Below are positions 44,058 to 53,056 of a DNA stretch of 64,000 nt, piece by piece. Every line of letters starts with the position of its first letter. The first letter of the stretch is position 1. The position numbers and the translations under genes are program-made. The notes beneath the pieces are model-generated. The model saw only the letters and a program-made list of their open reading frames with translations, was not told the origin of the DNA and searched no databases. The DNA comes from Saprospirales bacterium (GTDB lineage: Bacteria; Bacteroidota; Bacteroidia; Chitinophagales; Saprospiraceae): the NCBI GenBank assembly GCA_016719895.1, contig JADJYG010000007.1, positions 62,001 to 126,000 of the forward strand. Reading direction: 5' to 3'.

Positions 44058-45596
44058 ATGGATAAAACAGTATACGACGCCCTTATAATCGGTTCCGGCT
44101 TCGGCGGGTCTATGGCAGCACACCAACTCGTTGGGGCGGGTATGAAGGTTTTGATGTTGGAGCGCGGCAGCTGGGTGACGCGCAGCCCGGAAAACTGGGG
44201 TATGCGGGGGCCGGTTGATTTGACGGCGCATTACGATAGCGCTTCCCCCATCCGCGTGGAGGCAGGAGGCAATAAAAAAGTGATGGGTTTGTACACCAGC
44301 GTTGGCGGCCCTTCCGTGTTTTACGGCGGTGTTTCCTTCCGGTTCCGGGAGCAGGATTTTGAAGCCAATACCGAAATTACCTCCGGATCGGGCGCGGCAT
44401 GGCCGCTGCGGTATCGCGACCTGGAGCCGTATTATGGTCAGGCCGAAAACCTGTTGAATATTTCGGGCGAGGCGGGAAAGGACCCTACCGAACCGAGGCG
44501 GAGTGCGCCCTTTCCACAGGGCCCTGCTCCGCTGGCAGGTATTTCCATACGGTTAAAAACAGCTGCAGAAGACCTGCGTCTACGGCCTTTTCAGCTGCCG
44601 CTGGCGATCAACTATTCCGACAACGGGCGACCGAAATGCATCAACTGCACCACCTGCGATACGTATGCCTGCGCCATAAGCGCCAAAAACGACCTGTCGG
44701 TGACCGTATTACCAGGCCTGACCAGCCGGGGACTAACGCTGCGCGCCAACACCGTGGTCACCCGTTTGCAGGCGGCCGGAGGGCGGATCAGGGCAGTGGA
44801 AGGGGTTTGCCGGGAAACCGGCCGGCGATTGCAGTTCCGTGCGCGTCTTGTGGTGTTATCGGCCGGAGCTTTGGCTTCGCCCCACCTGCTTCTCGCTTCG
44901 GGCTTGCATGAAATAAATCCGGGCGGGCGGGTCATCGGCCGTTACCTGATGCGGCACGTGAACGCGATTATTTTCGGTATTTTTCCTGGTAAGGCCGACC
45001 CGCAAACCCGGTTTCACAAACAACTGGCGATCATGGACTATTATTTTGGGCTGCCACAAACACCCGGCGCATGGAGCAAGCTGGGCAGCCTGCAACAAAT
45101 GCCCACGCCACCGGCCGGGCTGGTCCAACAGGCTGTTCCCGGGATACTGGGAAAATGGTTGAGCCGCGGCGTTCCCTTGCTCACCGGATTGCTGGCGATT
45201 GCCGAAGACCAGCCTCAGTTTTCCAACCAGCTGGTCATCGATCGGGTGCGGCAGGATGCCTTCGGGTTGCCACAACCGGTCATCCGGCATCATTATACCG
45301 GACGGGATCGGGCCGCACTTGGGGTATTGGTACGCGAAGCTAAAAAAATACTGCGCCGTTCGGGGGCCGTGGCTACGTACGTGCATCCAATCCGAACCTT
45401 TTCGCACGCCGTCGGCACCGTCCGCATGGGCTATGATCCGGCTGATTCGGCGCTCGATGAAAATTGCCGGTTTCGGGGTATCGGTAATTTATACGTAGTA
45501 GACGGGAGTTTTATGCCCACTTCGGCTGCAGTAAATCCCAGTTTGACGATAGCGGCCAATGCCCTGCGTATTGGCGAAGGTATTTCTAAAATATAA
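44058..45596 (+). CDS. GMC-family oxidoreductase
   Basis: 512 residues. FAD enzyme of the glucose-methanol-choline family. FAD-binding DALIIGSGFGGSMAAHQLVG near residue 7; the middle has YTSVGGPSVFYGGVSFRF and a Cys-rich CINCTTCDTYACAIS, which could hold a metal or disulfides and is odd for the family. Then ARLVVLSAGALASPHLLLAS, and at the end the catalytic His in RTFSHAVGTVRMG with the flavin-closing NLYVVDGSFMPTSAAVNPSL. No signal peptide is seen. It starts 30 bases after the UPF0104 gene. The substrate, perhaps an alcohol or sterol-like lipid, is unknown. Confidence 0.87.
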   Translation: MDKTVYDALIIGSGFGGSMAAHQLVGAGMKVLMLERGSWVTRSPENWGMRGPVDLTAHYDSASPIRVEAGGNKKVMGLYTSVGGPSVFYGGVSFRFREQDFEANTEITSGSGAAWPLRYRDLEPYYGQAENLLNISGEAGKDPTEPRRSAPFPQGPAPLAGISIRLKTAAEDLRLRPFQLPLAINYSDNGRPKCINCTTCDTYACAISAKNDLSVTVLPGLTSRGLTLRANTVVTRLQAAGGRIRAVEGVCRETGRRLQFRARLVVLSAGALASPHLLLASGLHEINPGGRVIGRYLMRHVNAIIFGIFPGKADPQTRFHKQLAIMDYYFGLPQTPGAWSKLGSLQQMPTPPAGLVQQAVPGILGKWLSRGVPLLTGLLAIAEDQPQFSNQLVIDRVRQDAFGLPQPVIRHHYTGRDRAALGVLVREAKKILRRSGAVATYVHPIRTFSHAVGTVRMGYDPADSALDENCRFRGIGNLYVVDGSFMPTSAAVNPSLTIAANALRIGEGISKI

Positions 45597-45607
45597 ACCG
45601 CGCGGTT

Positions 45608-46606
45608 ATGTCATTTCGAACAATTGAACCCGGCAGGCCAATCCGGCTTGCTTTTCTGGGCTGCGGCGGGGTGACCCGGAAGCACAGCCAAACGCTCCGG
45701 CGCTTTGCCGGTGTGAAGCGCTATTATGCCAGCCGATCGGCGGAAAAGGCAGCGGCGTATTGCCGCGAATGGAAGGGCAGCGGCGCGTTTGATTCGTATG
45801 CTGCCGCAATCAAATCGGCAGAAACGGATGTCGTTTTGATCGCCACCCCGCCCGACAGCCATTTAGACCTGGCATTGCATGCCATCCGGGCCGGCAAACA
45901 CGTAATCATCGAGAAACCGCCGTTGTTTCATGCTTCGGATTTCGACCTGCTGGAAACCGCCCGCCAAAAAACAGGCGTTCAGGTGATGGTGGCGGAGAAC
46001 TATTTTTACAAGCCGCTTCTGCGGACCTTGCGGGAAATCCTGCAGAGTGGCGTCATCGGCGACGTCCGGTTTTTGTTTATCAACGCAACTAAAACACAAA
46101 AAACAAGCGGCTGGCGGGATGAGGCTGGCCAGGCCGGCGGTGGCGCTTTTTACGAAGGGGGCATCCATTGGGTGGATTTTCTGGCCAACCTCGGTTGGGA
46201 CGTGCAATCGGTCCGGGGATTCCTGCCCTATGCGGCGCATACGGCCGGCGCCTCGTATCTGGAGCGCAGTTTTCAGCTGGTGGTTACCTATGCGCATGGC
46301 CCGGTCGCCACTTTGTTGTATTCCTGGGAAATACATACCTTGTTCAAGGGGCTGCGCATTTCGCGGATTTATGGTACGCAGGGTTCCGTAACCTTGGAAT
46401 CCAATGGCGTGTTTATTTTTGTCCGGGGCAAAAAATGGCGCCTCCGGGTGTTGCCTGGTTTAAAGGATATGGGCGGATCCAAGGCCATGTTCGCGGATTT
46501 TTTCAACGCGCTGCGCACCGGCGCCGAACCGGCGTACCACCTGGGTCTGGCCCGGCGCGACCTGGAATTGGTGGAAGCGGCTTATCGCTCGGCGCATTTG
46601 CATTAG
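45608..46606 (+). CDS. Gfo/Idh/MocA-family oxidoreductase
   Basis: 332 residues. NAD(P)-dependent sugar or inositol oxidoreductase fold. The nucleotide-binding LAFLGCGGVTRKHSQTLRRF opens the Rossmann domain, VVLIATPPDSHLDLALHAIR and GKHVIIEKPP (with the catalytic Lys) follow, and GGGAFYEGGIHWVDFLANLG holds the conserved His. It starts 12 bases after the GMC gene, so both are probably made together and may act in sequence on one compound (inference). Confidence 0.9.
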   Translation: MSFRTIEPGRPIRLAFLGCGGVTRKHSQTLRRFAGVKRYYASRSAEKAAAYCREWKGSGAFDSYAAAIKSAETDVVLIATPPDSHLDLALHAIRAGKHVIIEKPPLFHASDFDLLETARQKTGVQVMVAENYFYKPLLRTLREILQSGVIGDVRFLFINATKTQKTSGWRDEAGQAGGGAFYEGGIHWVDFLANLGWDVQSVRGFLPYAAHTAGASYLERSFQLVVTYAHGPVATLLYSWEIHTLFKGLRISRIYGTQGSVTLESNGVFIFVRGKKWRLRVLPGLKDMGGSKAMFADFFNALRTGAEPAYHLGLARRDLELVEAAYRSAHLH

Positions 46607-46695
46607 CAGGAGTATTTTTCAGATACACCTTTGTAAACGGGAGCCGGATATCTTTTCAGGCCCCGATTTTCAGAAACATACAAAATCGGATTTCC

Positions 46696-47526
46696 ATGGA
46701 ATTGTTAATTGCCATTTTTACCGGGTTGGTATCCGGTCTGCACACCTCCACCTGGGGCATGTATAAAGATTCGCCACACGAAGGGTTTGCCTGGCTCAAG
46801 TATTTTCGCAGTATGCTTGTCGGCGCTATTTACGCCCCTATCGTTTGGAAACTGACCGGCTTACCCCTGTCTACCCCTGCGGGCATTTTCCTGCTCTGGG
46901 GCTCTGCCTACCTGGCCGAACGCGTAACCCTGGAAATCTGGAAAACGTTTTTGCGTTCCGAAGACCAATCCAAGTATTTTATTCCCATGCAACTACACGT
47001 ATTCGGGAAGGTGGTGGAAAGCCGGCGCGACCGGTACGCCGCCGCCATGTTTTATGTCGGCGGTATTGTGTTGGTGGGCTGGGGTCTGATTGTGCTTTGG
47101 GGCCGGTATAAGGCCGGCGATTTGCCCTGGAACCCCTACGCCTTGTTGTTTTTATTGAGCGTTGGCGGATGGATATCTGCATTTGGAGGCGCCTGGAAAG
47201 ACGCTCCCATCGAGGGGTTTGAATGGTTCAAATTTTTCCGCAGCCCAGCCGTTGCCTATTTTTGGGCTTGGGTGGCCGCTAACCTGACGGATCACTTCGT
47301 TGTGATCACCTTGTGCAGCATCGGTTTTACCATTGCCACCATCGAAACGTATAAAACATTTTTCTTTCCGAGTCGCCCACGCGGAAAATTTCAGGGTAAA
47401 CCTGTCCTTTTTCCGGACATGTTGCGCACCCGGCAGCAATTTATCCCGGTGTATGTTTTTTGTTGGTTGTATGTATTGGTAGCCGGTGTGCTGGCCTTTT
47501 TAGCGCCGCATAGCGGGTTGGTATAG
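46696..47526 (+). CDS. Membrane protein of unknown function with internal duplication
   Basis: 276 residues from the ATG at 46696; an open frame continues upstream through the previous gene. About seven membrane segments. Two related blocks are visible: GMYKDSPHEGFAWLKYFRS near residue 22 and AWKDAPIEGFEWFKFFRSP near residue 172. This points to an ancient half-duplication, with conserved acidic and aromatic residues (KD-P-EGF-W-K-FRS) possibly at a polar site in the membrane. I do not recognise the family. It ends the co-directional set and is convergent with the ThuA gene. Confidence 0.75.
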   Translation: MELLIAIFTGLVSGLHTSTWGMYKDSPHEGFAWLKYFRSMLVGAIYAPIVWKLTGLPLSTPAGIFLLWGSAYLAERVTLEIWKTFLRSEDQSKYFIPMQLHVFGKVVESRRDRYAAAMFYVGGIVLVGWGLIVLWGRYKAGDLPWNPYALLFLLSVGGWISAFGGAWKDAPIEGFEWFKFFRSPAVAYFWAWVAANLTDHFVVITLCSIGFTIATIETYKTFFFPSRPRGKFQGKPVLFPDMLRTRQQFIPVYVFCWLYVLVAGVLAFLAPHSGLV

Positions 47527-47536
47527 GCGGTTTTTT

Positions 47537-50500
47537 TTAAAAACCAAACCGCAGCCAATCCAGCCCGGCCACCGGCTTTTCGCCGGCCTTGTTGTTATTT
47601 ACCACAAAAAACACTTCTTGTAAGGCGCCGTCGGCGGGCCAGGCAGACTTATCCACCTGTATTACTGCCTCGCTCAGGCCCCCGGCATTGTTGGGGGGCG
47701 GTATAGCCACTGAGCCGGCCAGCCGGCCGTCGGGGCTGCCCAGGCGCAGTTCTACCTGGCCTCCGCCGGCATGCTGGTTTTTTGCCGATACTTCCAGGGC
47801 AATTCGGACTGATCGGATGCCCCGAAGGTCGATATTCCGGTATGCCAGATATTGTTGGTCTTTTAGTTCTACAAGAGTAGCGGAAGTGGCGTTGAGCGGC
47901 CGTTTGTACGGGCGGGCGCCTTTAGCCAGTGCGTCGGCTTGTTCGGCCTGCTGTTGTGCCGGGCGCAGGGCAATAATCTGGCTGCCGGTTTGGGCTGGCT
48001 GACCGGCGTTGCCCCGGTCGCTGTACGCTGCATAAAAGACAAAGGTGCCGGGCGGATTTCCTGCTGCTTTGGCCGGCGGCTTCAGTGCGTAACTGCCTTG
48101 TAGTGCCGCCTGCTGGACGTCGGCCAGCGAGAGGATCCAGCGCGCCATTTCGGTTGCGTCGCCGGTCGAATGTTGCGGATGCGCGATCATAAACGTTTGT
48201 CCCCACACACCGGAGCCACCCTGAATGATCTTTTTCGCCAGCGCAGCCGGCGCACCGGCATTGCTGCGGTAACGCCCGGCGATGTCCTGATATGCCGGCC
48301 CGTTGATTTTCCGGTCCATGGCGTGGCAGGATTTACAATCGGAGCCTTCGATGAGTTTTTTGCCGCGTTCGAACGGTACCGGCCTGGGTTTTATTTTTTG
48401 AACGATCCGGCCCGGGTCCACGCCGGCTTCGAGATAATCCAGGTGTACGAGCACATCGCCGGACTGGATACGGCCGTCGGCCAGCGAGCCATCTTCCGGG
48501 TCGGATACCCGGACCTGATAGTTCACGATATCGCCCGGGGTATAAAAACTGCGGTTTTTGCCGCCGAAATCCCATTGAACGGCAGGAGCTTGGTTGCCCT
48601 GGGCCAGGGTTTCCGACTGGCCATCGGCTCCGCGAATATAATCGATGCGGATCAGGCAGGCATCCGGGTTGGCGGAATACCATTCGGTGCCATAATCCAG
48701 CACCCAAAGCGATCCGTTTTTATCGATCAGCATGTCGATGGGTCGCGAAACACGAATATTATCTGCCAGGGGCTCCATGCCGACATACCGGCCAAGGGAG
48801 TCGAGTCCGACAGCCAGCATCCAGCCGCGCATCCACTCGTATATGATGAGTTTGCCATCGAAGCGGTCGGGGAAGCGGGTTTCGATGGGGTATTGATCAC
48901 CATAATACGTGGGGCCGGCCATAGCGCAGCGGGTACCGTTGGCCACGAGCGGGAATTCGGCGGTGCTCCGGAACGGATACCAGATCAGCGGCCGGCGCGC
49001 CGGCGGCAGAAAGCGGGCGCCGCGGTTATTAGGCGAGTTGTTTTCGAGGGAATTGGGGTTGAAGTACGGTCCGGCACTTTCCGTTTCATAGTTATAATCG
49101 CGATAGGGTTTGTTCGGCCCGACCACGTAGGGCCAGCCGTAGAATCCCGCTGTGCGAGCGGCGTTGATTTCATCGTAACCTTCTGGCCCCCGGGTGCTGT
49201 CGGCCACGCCGGCGTCGGGGCCGGGCTCTCCCCAGAACAGGGTTTGCCGCCGGTCGTCGAAAGATATCCGGAAGGGGTTGCGGCAACCCATGACGAAAAT
49301 TTCCGGCCGGCCGGTGGCGCCCCGGTTGGTAAAAGGCGTGGCCGGCGCGCGGAACACCCTGGCCGAATCCGCGTGGGAAGGACCGGCTGCTCGGGATTCC
49401 AAGCCGTTTTGCACGAGGTCGCGCAACAGGGGGTCTTCCAATAGAGCCTGCACGCCCGGCTGCACCACCAGGTTTCGTTCTACAAACAGGTTGCCGGCAG
49501 GGCAAAGATAGGAACCGTCGGGCCGGGGCCTGATCCGGAGGATTTTGCCGCGCAGGTCCATGGAATTGGAGGCCGATTTTTGCGAGTCGAATTGGCTTTT
49601 GCCGGGGCGTTCGTCGATGGAAGTATAGCCGTCATCATAGTGGTCGGTATTGTCGCCGGTCGCCAGATACAAATAGCCTGCCGCGTCGAATTCGAGGCTT
49701 CCGCCGGCATGGAAATTATGGACGCTGCGGTCGGTGTTTACTTTCAGCAATACTTGTTCGGAGGCCAACTGCAATGCGTTATTTTCAAAAACAAACCGCG
49801 ACAGCCGGATAGCGCTTTCCCCTTCTTCCGGCGCATAGTACAGGTAAATCCAATGATTTTTTTCCCAATCGGGGTCGATGGCTAATCCCAGAAGGCCTTC
49901 TTCGTTTTGTATAAATACTTTTAACTCGCCAACCACGGTAGTCTGGCCGGAAGTGGGGTCGTAGCGTTTAAGCGTGCCGCGGCGTTCGATGAACAGTATT
50001 TTCCCGTCGGGGAACATGTCGAACTCCATGGGTTCGTAGAGATCGCAGACCACGTTGGTTTTGACAAAGCCGGTACCTCCGGCAGCGGATACAGGAGCGG
50101 CGGCTTCCTGTGCTTTGTTATAATCGGGGAGTTTGTTGTCGCCAATGACATATTGCAAGCCGCCCAGCAAGTGTTTCAGAAAATCCTGCCCGGAGTACGC
50201 CGCTTTGGTATGGCCTAGCGCCGTGAAAAAAACGCGGGCTCCTTCATATTCGCGGTACCAGGAAACGGGGTGGAATGCACCCATGGTTCCTCCCTGGCAG
50301 GAACGTTCATCAAGGGTGAGCAGTACACGCGCCGACGGGTCGACGTCTTTCAGGTTGAACCACTCATCGGCATGGGCCCAGGTGGTATTCAGGTGTTTGG
50401 TAGCGTTATGGCTGGAATCGAACACGTTCAGCGTGGCTTGTTGTACATCGGCTGCGCTTTCAAAGCGGCCGCCGATGAGTTTACCATACCATTTCCAGTT

Positions 50501-50893
50501 GTGTTCGGTGTCGATAGCGGTGTGAATACCGACAAATCCGCCGCCGGCCCCTATATAACGTTCGAACGCCGCTTCCTGCTTGTAGTTCAGCACATCTCCG
50601 GCGGTATTGAGGAATATCACGGCATTGTATTGCCGCAATTTTTCTTCGGTAAACACTTCGGCATCGTCCGTCACGTCCGTGCGAATATTGTTATAACGGC
50701 AGAGTTGTTGCAGAGCTTCTGTGCCGGCATCCGTACTTTCGTGGAAATAAAATTCCGTTTTATTAAAAATCAGGATACGTGGCGAGCCATCGTCGCTGGC
50801 ACAGCCGGGCAAAAAGCAGGCTGCGGAAATACAGGCAAACAGGAAGATAAAAATGGTTAATGGACGCTGCATAGCACGAGTATGTTTTTTCAT
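47537..50893 (-). CDS. ThuA / sugar-dehydrogenase-like propeller / cytochrome c lipoprotein
   Basis: 1118 residues. Lipoprotein signal with FLPGC (Cys31), so outer membrane or periplasm. The first domain is ThuA-like (PRILIFNKTEFYFHEST; GGGFVGIHTAIDTEHNWKWY; ALGHTKAAY). Then comes a PQQ-dependent glucose/sorbosone-dehydrogenase-like propeller (LGLAIDPDWEKNHWIYLYYA; ATGDNTDHYDDGY; FVMGCRNPFRISFDDRR). A cytochrome c domain follows with CKSCH in EGSDCKSCHAMDRKINGPAY and a downstream MIAHPQHS. The C-terminus is a CBM6-like beta-sandwich. It is a paralogue of the next gene upstream, 45 bases away. Probably oxidises or binds sugars for the SusCD locus. Confidence 0.88.
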   Translation of the reverse strand: MKKHTRAMQRPLTIFIFLFACISAACFLPGCASDDGSPRILIFNKTEFYFHESTDAGTEALQQLCRYNNIRTDVTDDAEVFTEEKLRQYNAVIFLNTAGDVLNYKQEAAFERYIGAGGGFVGIHTAIDTEHNWKWYGKLIGGRFESAADVQQATLNVFDSSHNATKHLNTTWAHADEWFNLKDVDPSARVLLTLDERSCQGGTMGAFHPVSWYREYEGARVFFTALGHTKAAYSGQDFLKHLLGGLQYVIGDNKLPDYNKAQEAAAPVSAAGGTGFVKTNVVCDLYEPMEFDMFPDGKILFIERRGTLKRYDPTSGQTTVVGELKVFIQNEEGLLGLAIDPDWEKNHWIYLYYAPEEGESAIRLSRFVFENNALQLASEQVLLKVNTDRSVHNFHAGGSLEFDAAGYLYLATGDNTDHYDDGYTSIDERPGKSQFDSQKSASNSMDLRGKILRIRPRPDGSYLCPAGNLFVERNLVVQPGVQALLEDPLLRDLVQNGLESRAAGPSHADSARVFRAPATPFTNRGATGRPEIFVMGCRNPFRISFDDRRQTLFWGEPGPDAGVADSTRGPEGYDEINAARTAGFYGWPYVVGPNKPYRDYNYETESAGPYFNPNSLENNSPNNRGARFLPPARRPLIWYPFRSTAEFPLVANGTRCAMAGPTYYGDQYPIETRFPDRFDGKLIIYEWMRGWMLAVGLDSLGRYVGMEPLADNIRVSRPIDMLIDKNGSLWVLDYGTEWYSANPDACLIRIDYIRGADGQSETLAQGNQAPAVQWDFGGKNRSFYTPGDIVNYQVRVSDPEDGSLADGRIQSGDVLVHLDYLEAGVDPGRIVQKIKPRPVPFERGKKLIEGSDCKSCHAMDRKINGPAYQDIAGRYRSNAGAPAALAKKIIQGGSGVWGQTFMIAHPQHSTGDATEMARWILSLADVQQAALQGSYALKPPAKAAGNPPGTFVFYAAYSDRGNAGQPAQTGSQIIALRPAQQQAEQADALAKGARPYKRPLNATSATLVELKDQQYLAYRNIDLRGIRSVRIALEVSAKNQHAGGGQVELRLGSPDGRLAGSVAIPPPNNAGGLSEAVIQVDKSAWPADGALQEVFFVVNNNKAGEKPVAGLDWLRFGF

Positions 50894-50938
50894 TGCTACA
50901 CGAAAAGCGTACCGTTTTTGCAGTATTTACCGATTTTT

Positions 50939-53056
50939 TTATAAATTAAATCGCACCCAATCGACTGCTGTCACGATTTCAGAAGGATTTTTTTCATTTT
51001 TTGCTACAAAATAGAGATCGTGAAAGGTCCGGTCATCCGGCCATGCGGCTTGATCGACCGGCAGGGTAATTTCGAAGAAGGTCATGCGCCCGGGCGAATT
51101 TGCAGCCGCTATCGGGGCGGCGCCCACCAGCCGGCCTCCTGGGCTGTCCAGGCGCAATTCCATCCGGCCGCCGCTCATTTTGTAATAGCTGTCGCCGGAG
51201 CCCAGGTTGATGGCAACGGAGAACATACCCCGTAAGTCGCACCGTTTGAAAACAAAAAAGCTGTTGTGTTTGAGTTCATTGAGCACTACCGTATCGCCGC
51301 TGAACGGCCGGTAGGAGCGGATGTGCCTGGAGATGCTGTCGGCTTGTTCGGCTTGCTGAAAGGCCGGGCGCAGGGCAATGGTTTCGCTGGCCCGGAGCGG
51401 CGCCTGCACAGGAGAACCGCGGTCGAGGTAGCTGGCTTTGAGGATATAGGTTCCGGGCGCCGGAGTTTTCTTTTTTTTCCCGCTGCCGGGTGTGGCGAGC
51501 AGGTATGTTCCTTTCACGTCCAAGGCTTGCGCAGGTTTGACGGGAGCGCCCAGTGAGATGATCCAGCGCACCATTTCCCCGGCGTCCGATTCCGTCAGTT
51601 GCGGATGTGCGCTCATGGCTGTTTGCCCCCAGGCGCCGGCGCCTCCTGTGATAATCTTGCGGGCCAGATCCCTAACGGCAAACTCGTTTTTCCGGTAGCG
51701 CCCCGCTATGGCCTGAAAAGAGGGGCCATTGACCTGCCGGTCGGTGGCATGACAAGCCGTACAGTCGGAGCGGTCGAGCAGGATTTTTCCCCTGGAATAT
51801 TCGGCCTGCGCTTGTGCGGCCTGATGGCCCTGGACAATACCGGTGATATCAAAGCCGGTTTGGAGGTAATCGATAGAGGCGACTACGGCCAGGGGTGTAA
51901 TTTCGCCGTTTTGCAGGGCGCCGTCTTCCGGGTCGCTGACCTGGAGTTGGTAATGCAGCACGGTACCGGGTTCGTAGAAGCTGCGGTTTCGACCACCCAG
52001 GTCCCAGTATATATCCGGTGGGGCGTTGCCCACGCGGATGGTTTGTTTTGCAGTGGCCGAAGCGCCTTGTGGGTCAGTTACCTTCAATACCACGGTGTAC
52101 GTTCCCGCCCGCTGGAAGGTATGCCAGATACTGTCGGCAGCATGTGGGCGAGGCTTATTTCGGCGGGCAAGGCCTCCTTCGGCTACAGTTATTTTATTGT
52201 TGGCAACAGTAAGGACCGGGCTATCGTCGCCGAAATCAAACGTATAGGTCAGTCTGTTACTGTCGTAATCTTTTGTGCCGGCGGCGGAGAAAAGCACCGA
52301 ACAAGGGCTTGCTCCGGCGGTTTTATCGGCGTGGAGCATAGCGATGGGGGGGCGATTGCCCCGTACATAATCGATACGGCTCAGGCGGGCGTCGGGGTTG
52401 GAGGAAAACCATTGCTTGCCGTATTCGAGCACCCAGATCGAGCCGTTTTTATCCACTACCATATCCATCGGCCGGGAAAGGCGTATGGAATCGGCGAAGG
52501 GTTCCATGCGGCTGAAATTCCCAAGCGAATCGAGCGTGACGGCCATCATCCAGCCGCGCATCCAGTCGTAAATGATCAATTTGCTGTCGTAATAATCCGG
52601 CAAACGGGTGTTGGCAGGGTACTGGTCGCAGTAATAAACGGGGCCGGCCATGGCGTTGCGGCTGCCATTGCCCAGGAGTGGAAACCGTTCGGAGTTGCCA
52701 TACGGATACCAAATCATGGCCGCTTGTGCGGGCGGCAATTCCCGGGCGCCAGTATTGTTGGGGGAGTCGTTCATGGGGTGGGTGGGGTCAAAAACGGCCC
52801 CGGGAGTTTTGGCGCTGAAATTATAATCCCGGTAGGGTTTGTTGTCGCCTACAAAATAGGGCCAACCGAAAAAACCGGCCGCCCGGGCGCGGTTCACTTC
52901 ATCGTGGCCAGCCGGGCCGCGGGCGCTGTCGGATTCGCCGGCATCGGGGCCAACTTCGCCCCAGAAGAGCAGTCGGCGCCGGCTGTCAACAGACAGCCGG
53001 AACGGGTTGCGGCAGCCCATGATGTAGATTTCGCAGGCCCCCCCCGGCCCCCCCAT
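50939..53056 (-). CDS. 3' part of interrupted ThuA/dehydrogenase/cytochrome c gene
   Basis: 705 codons from an ATG inside the inserted palindromic element. It holds the second half of the propeller (CEIYIMGCRNPFRLSVDSRR), then a PKD domain absent from the paralogue (SCSVLFSAAGTKDYDSNRLT-like; FDFGDDSPVL). Next are the cytochrome c domain (DCTACHATDRQVNGPSFQAI) and a C-terminal CBM6-like domain. The 5' part is in another frame (52894-54606). Read together from 54606, the gene would be about 1222 residues after one added base. Either a pseudogene, a homopolymer sequencing error, or a slippage-controlled gene. Confidence 0.75.
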   Translation of the reverse strand: MGGPGGACEIYIMGCRNPFRLSVDSRRRLLFWGEVGPDAGESDSARGPAGHDEVNRARAAGFFGWPYFVGDNKPYRDYNFSAKTPGAVFDPTHPMNDSPNNTGARELPPAQAAMIWYPYGNSERFPLLGNGSRNAMAGPVYYCDQYPANTRLPDYYDSKLIIYDWMRGWMMAVTLDSLGNFSRMEPFADSIRLSRPMDMVVDKNGSIWVLEYGKQWFSSNPDARLSRIDYVRGNRPPIAMLHADKTAGASPCSVLFSAAGTKDYDSNRLTYTFDFGDDSPVLTVANNKITVAEGGLARRNKPRPHAADSIWHTFQRAGTYTVVLKVTDPQGASATAKQTIRVGNAPPDIYWDLGGRNRSFYEPGTVLHYQLQVSDPEDGALQNGEITPLAVVASIDYLQTGFDITGIVQGHQAAQAQAEYSRGKILLDRSDCTACHATDRQVNGPSFQAIAGRYRKNEFAVRDLARKIITGGAGAWGQTAMSAHPQLTESDAGEMVRWIISLGAPVKPAQALDVKGTYLLATPGSGKKKKTPAPGTYILKASYLDRGSPVQAPLRASETIALRPAFQQAEQADSISRHIRSYRPFSGDTVVLNELKHNSFFVFKRCDLRGMFSVAINLGSGDSYYKMSGGRMELRLDSPGGRLVGAAPIAAANSPGRMTFFEITLPVDQAAWPDDRTFHDLYFVAKNEKNPSEIVTAVDWVRFNL

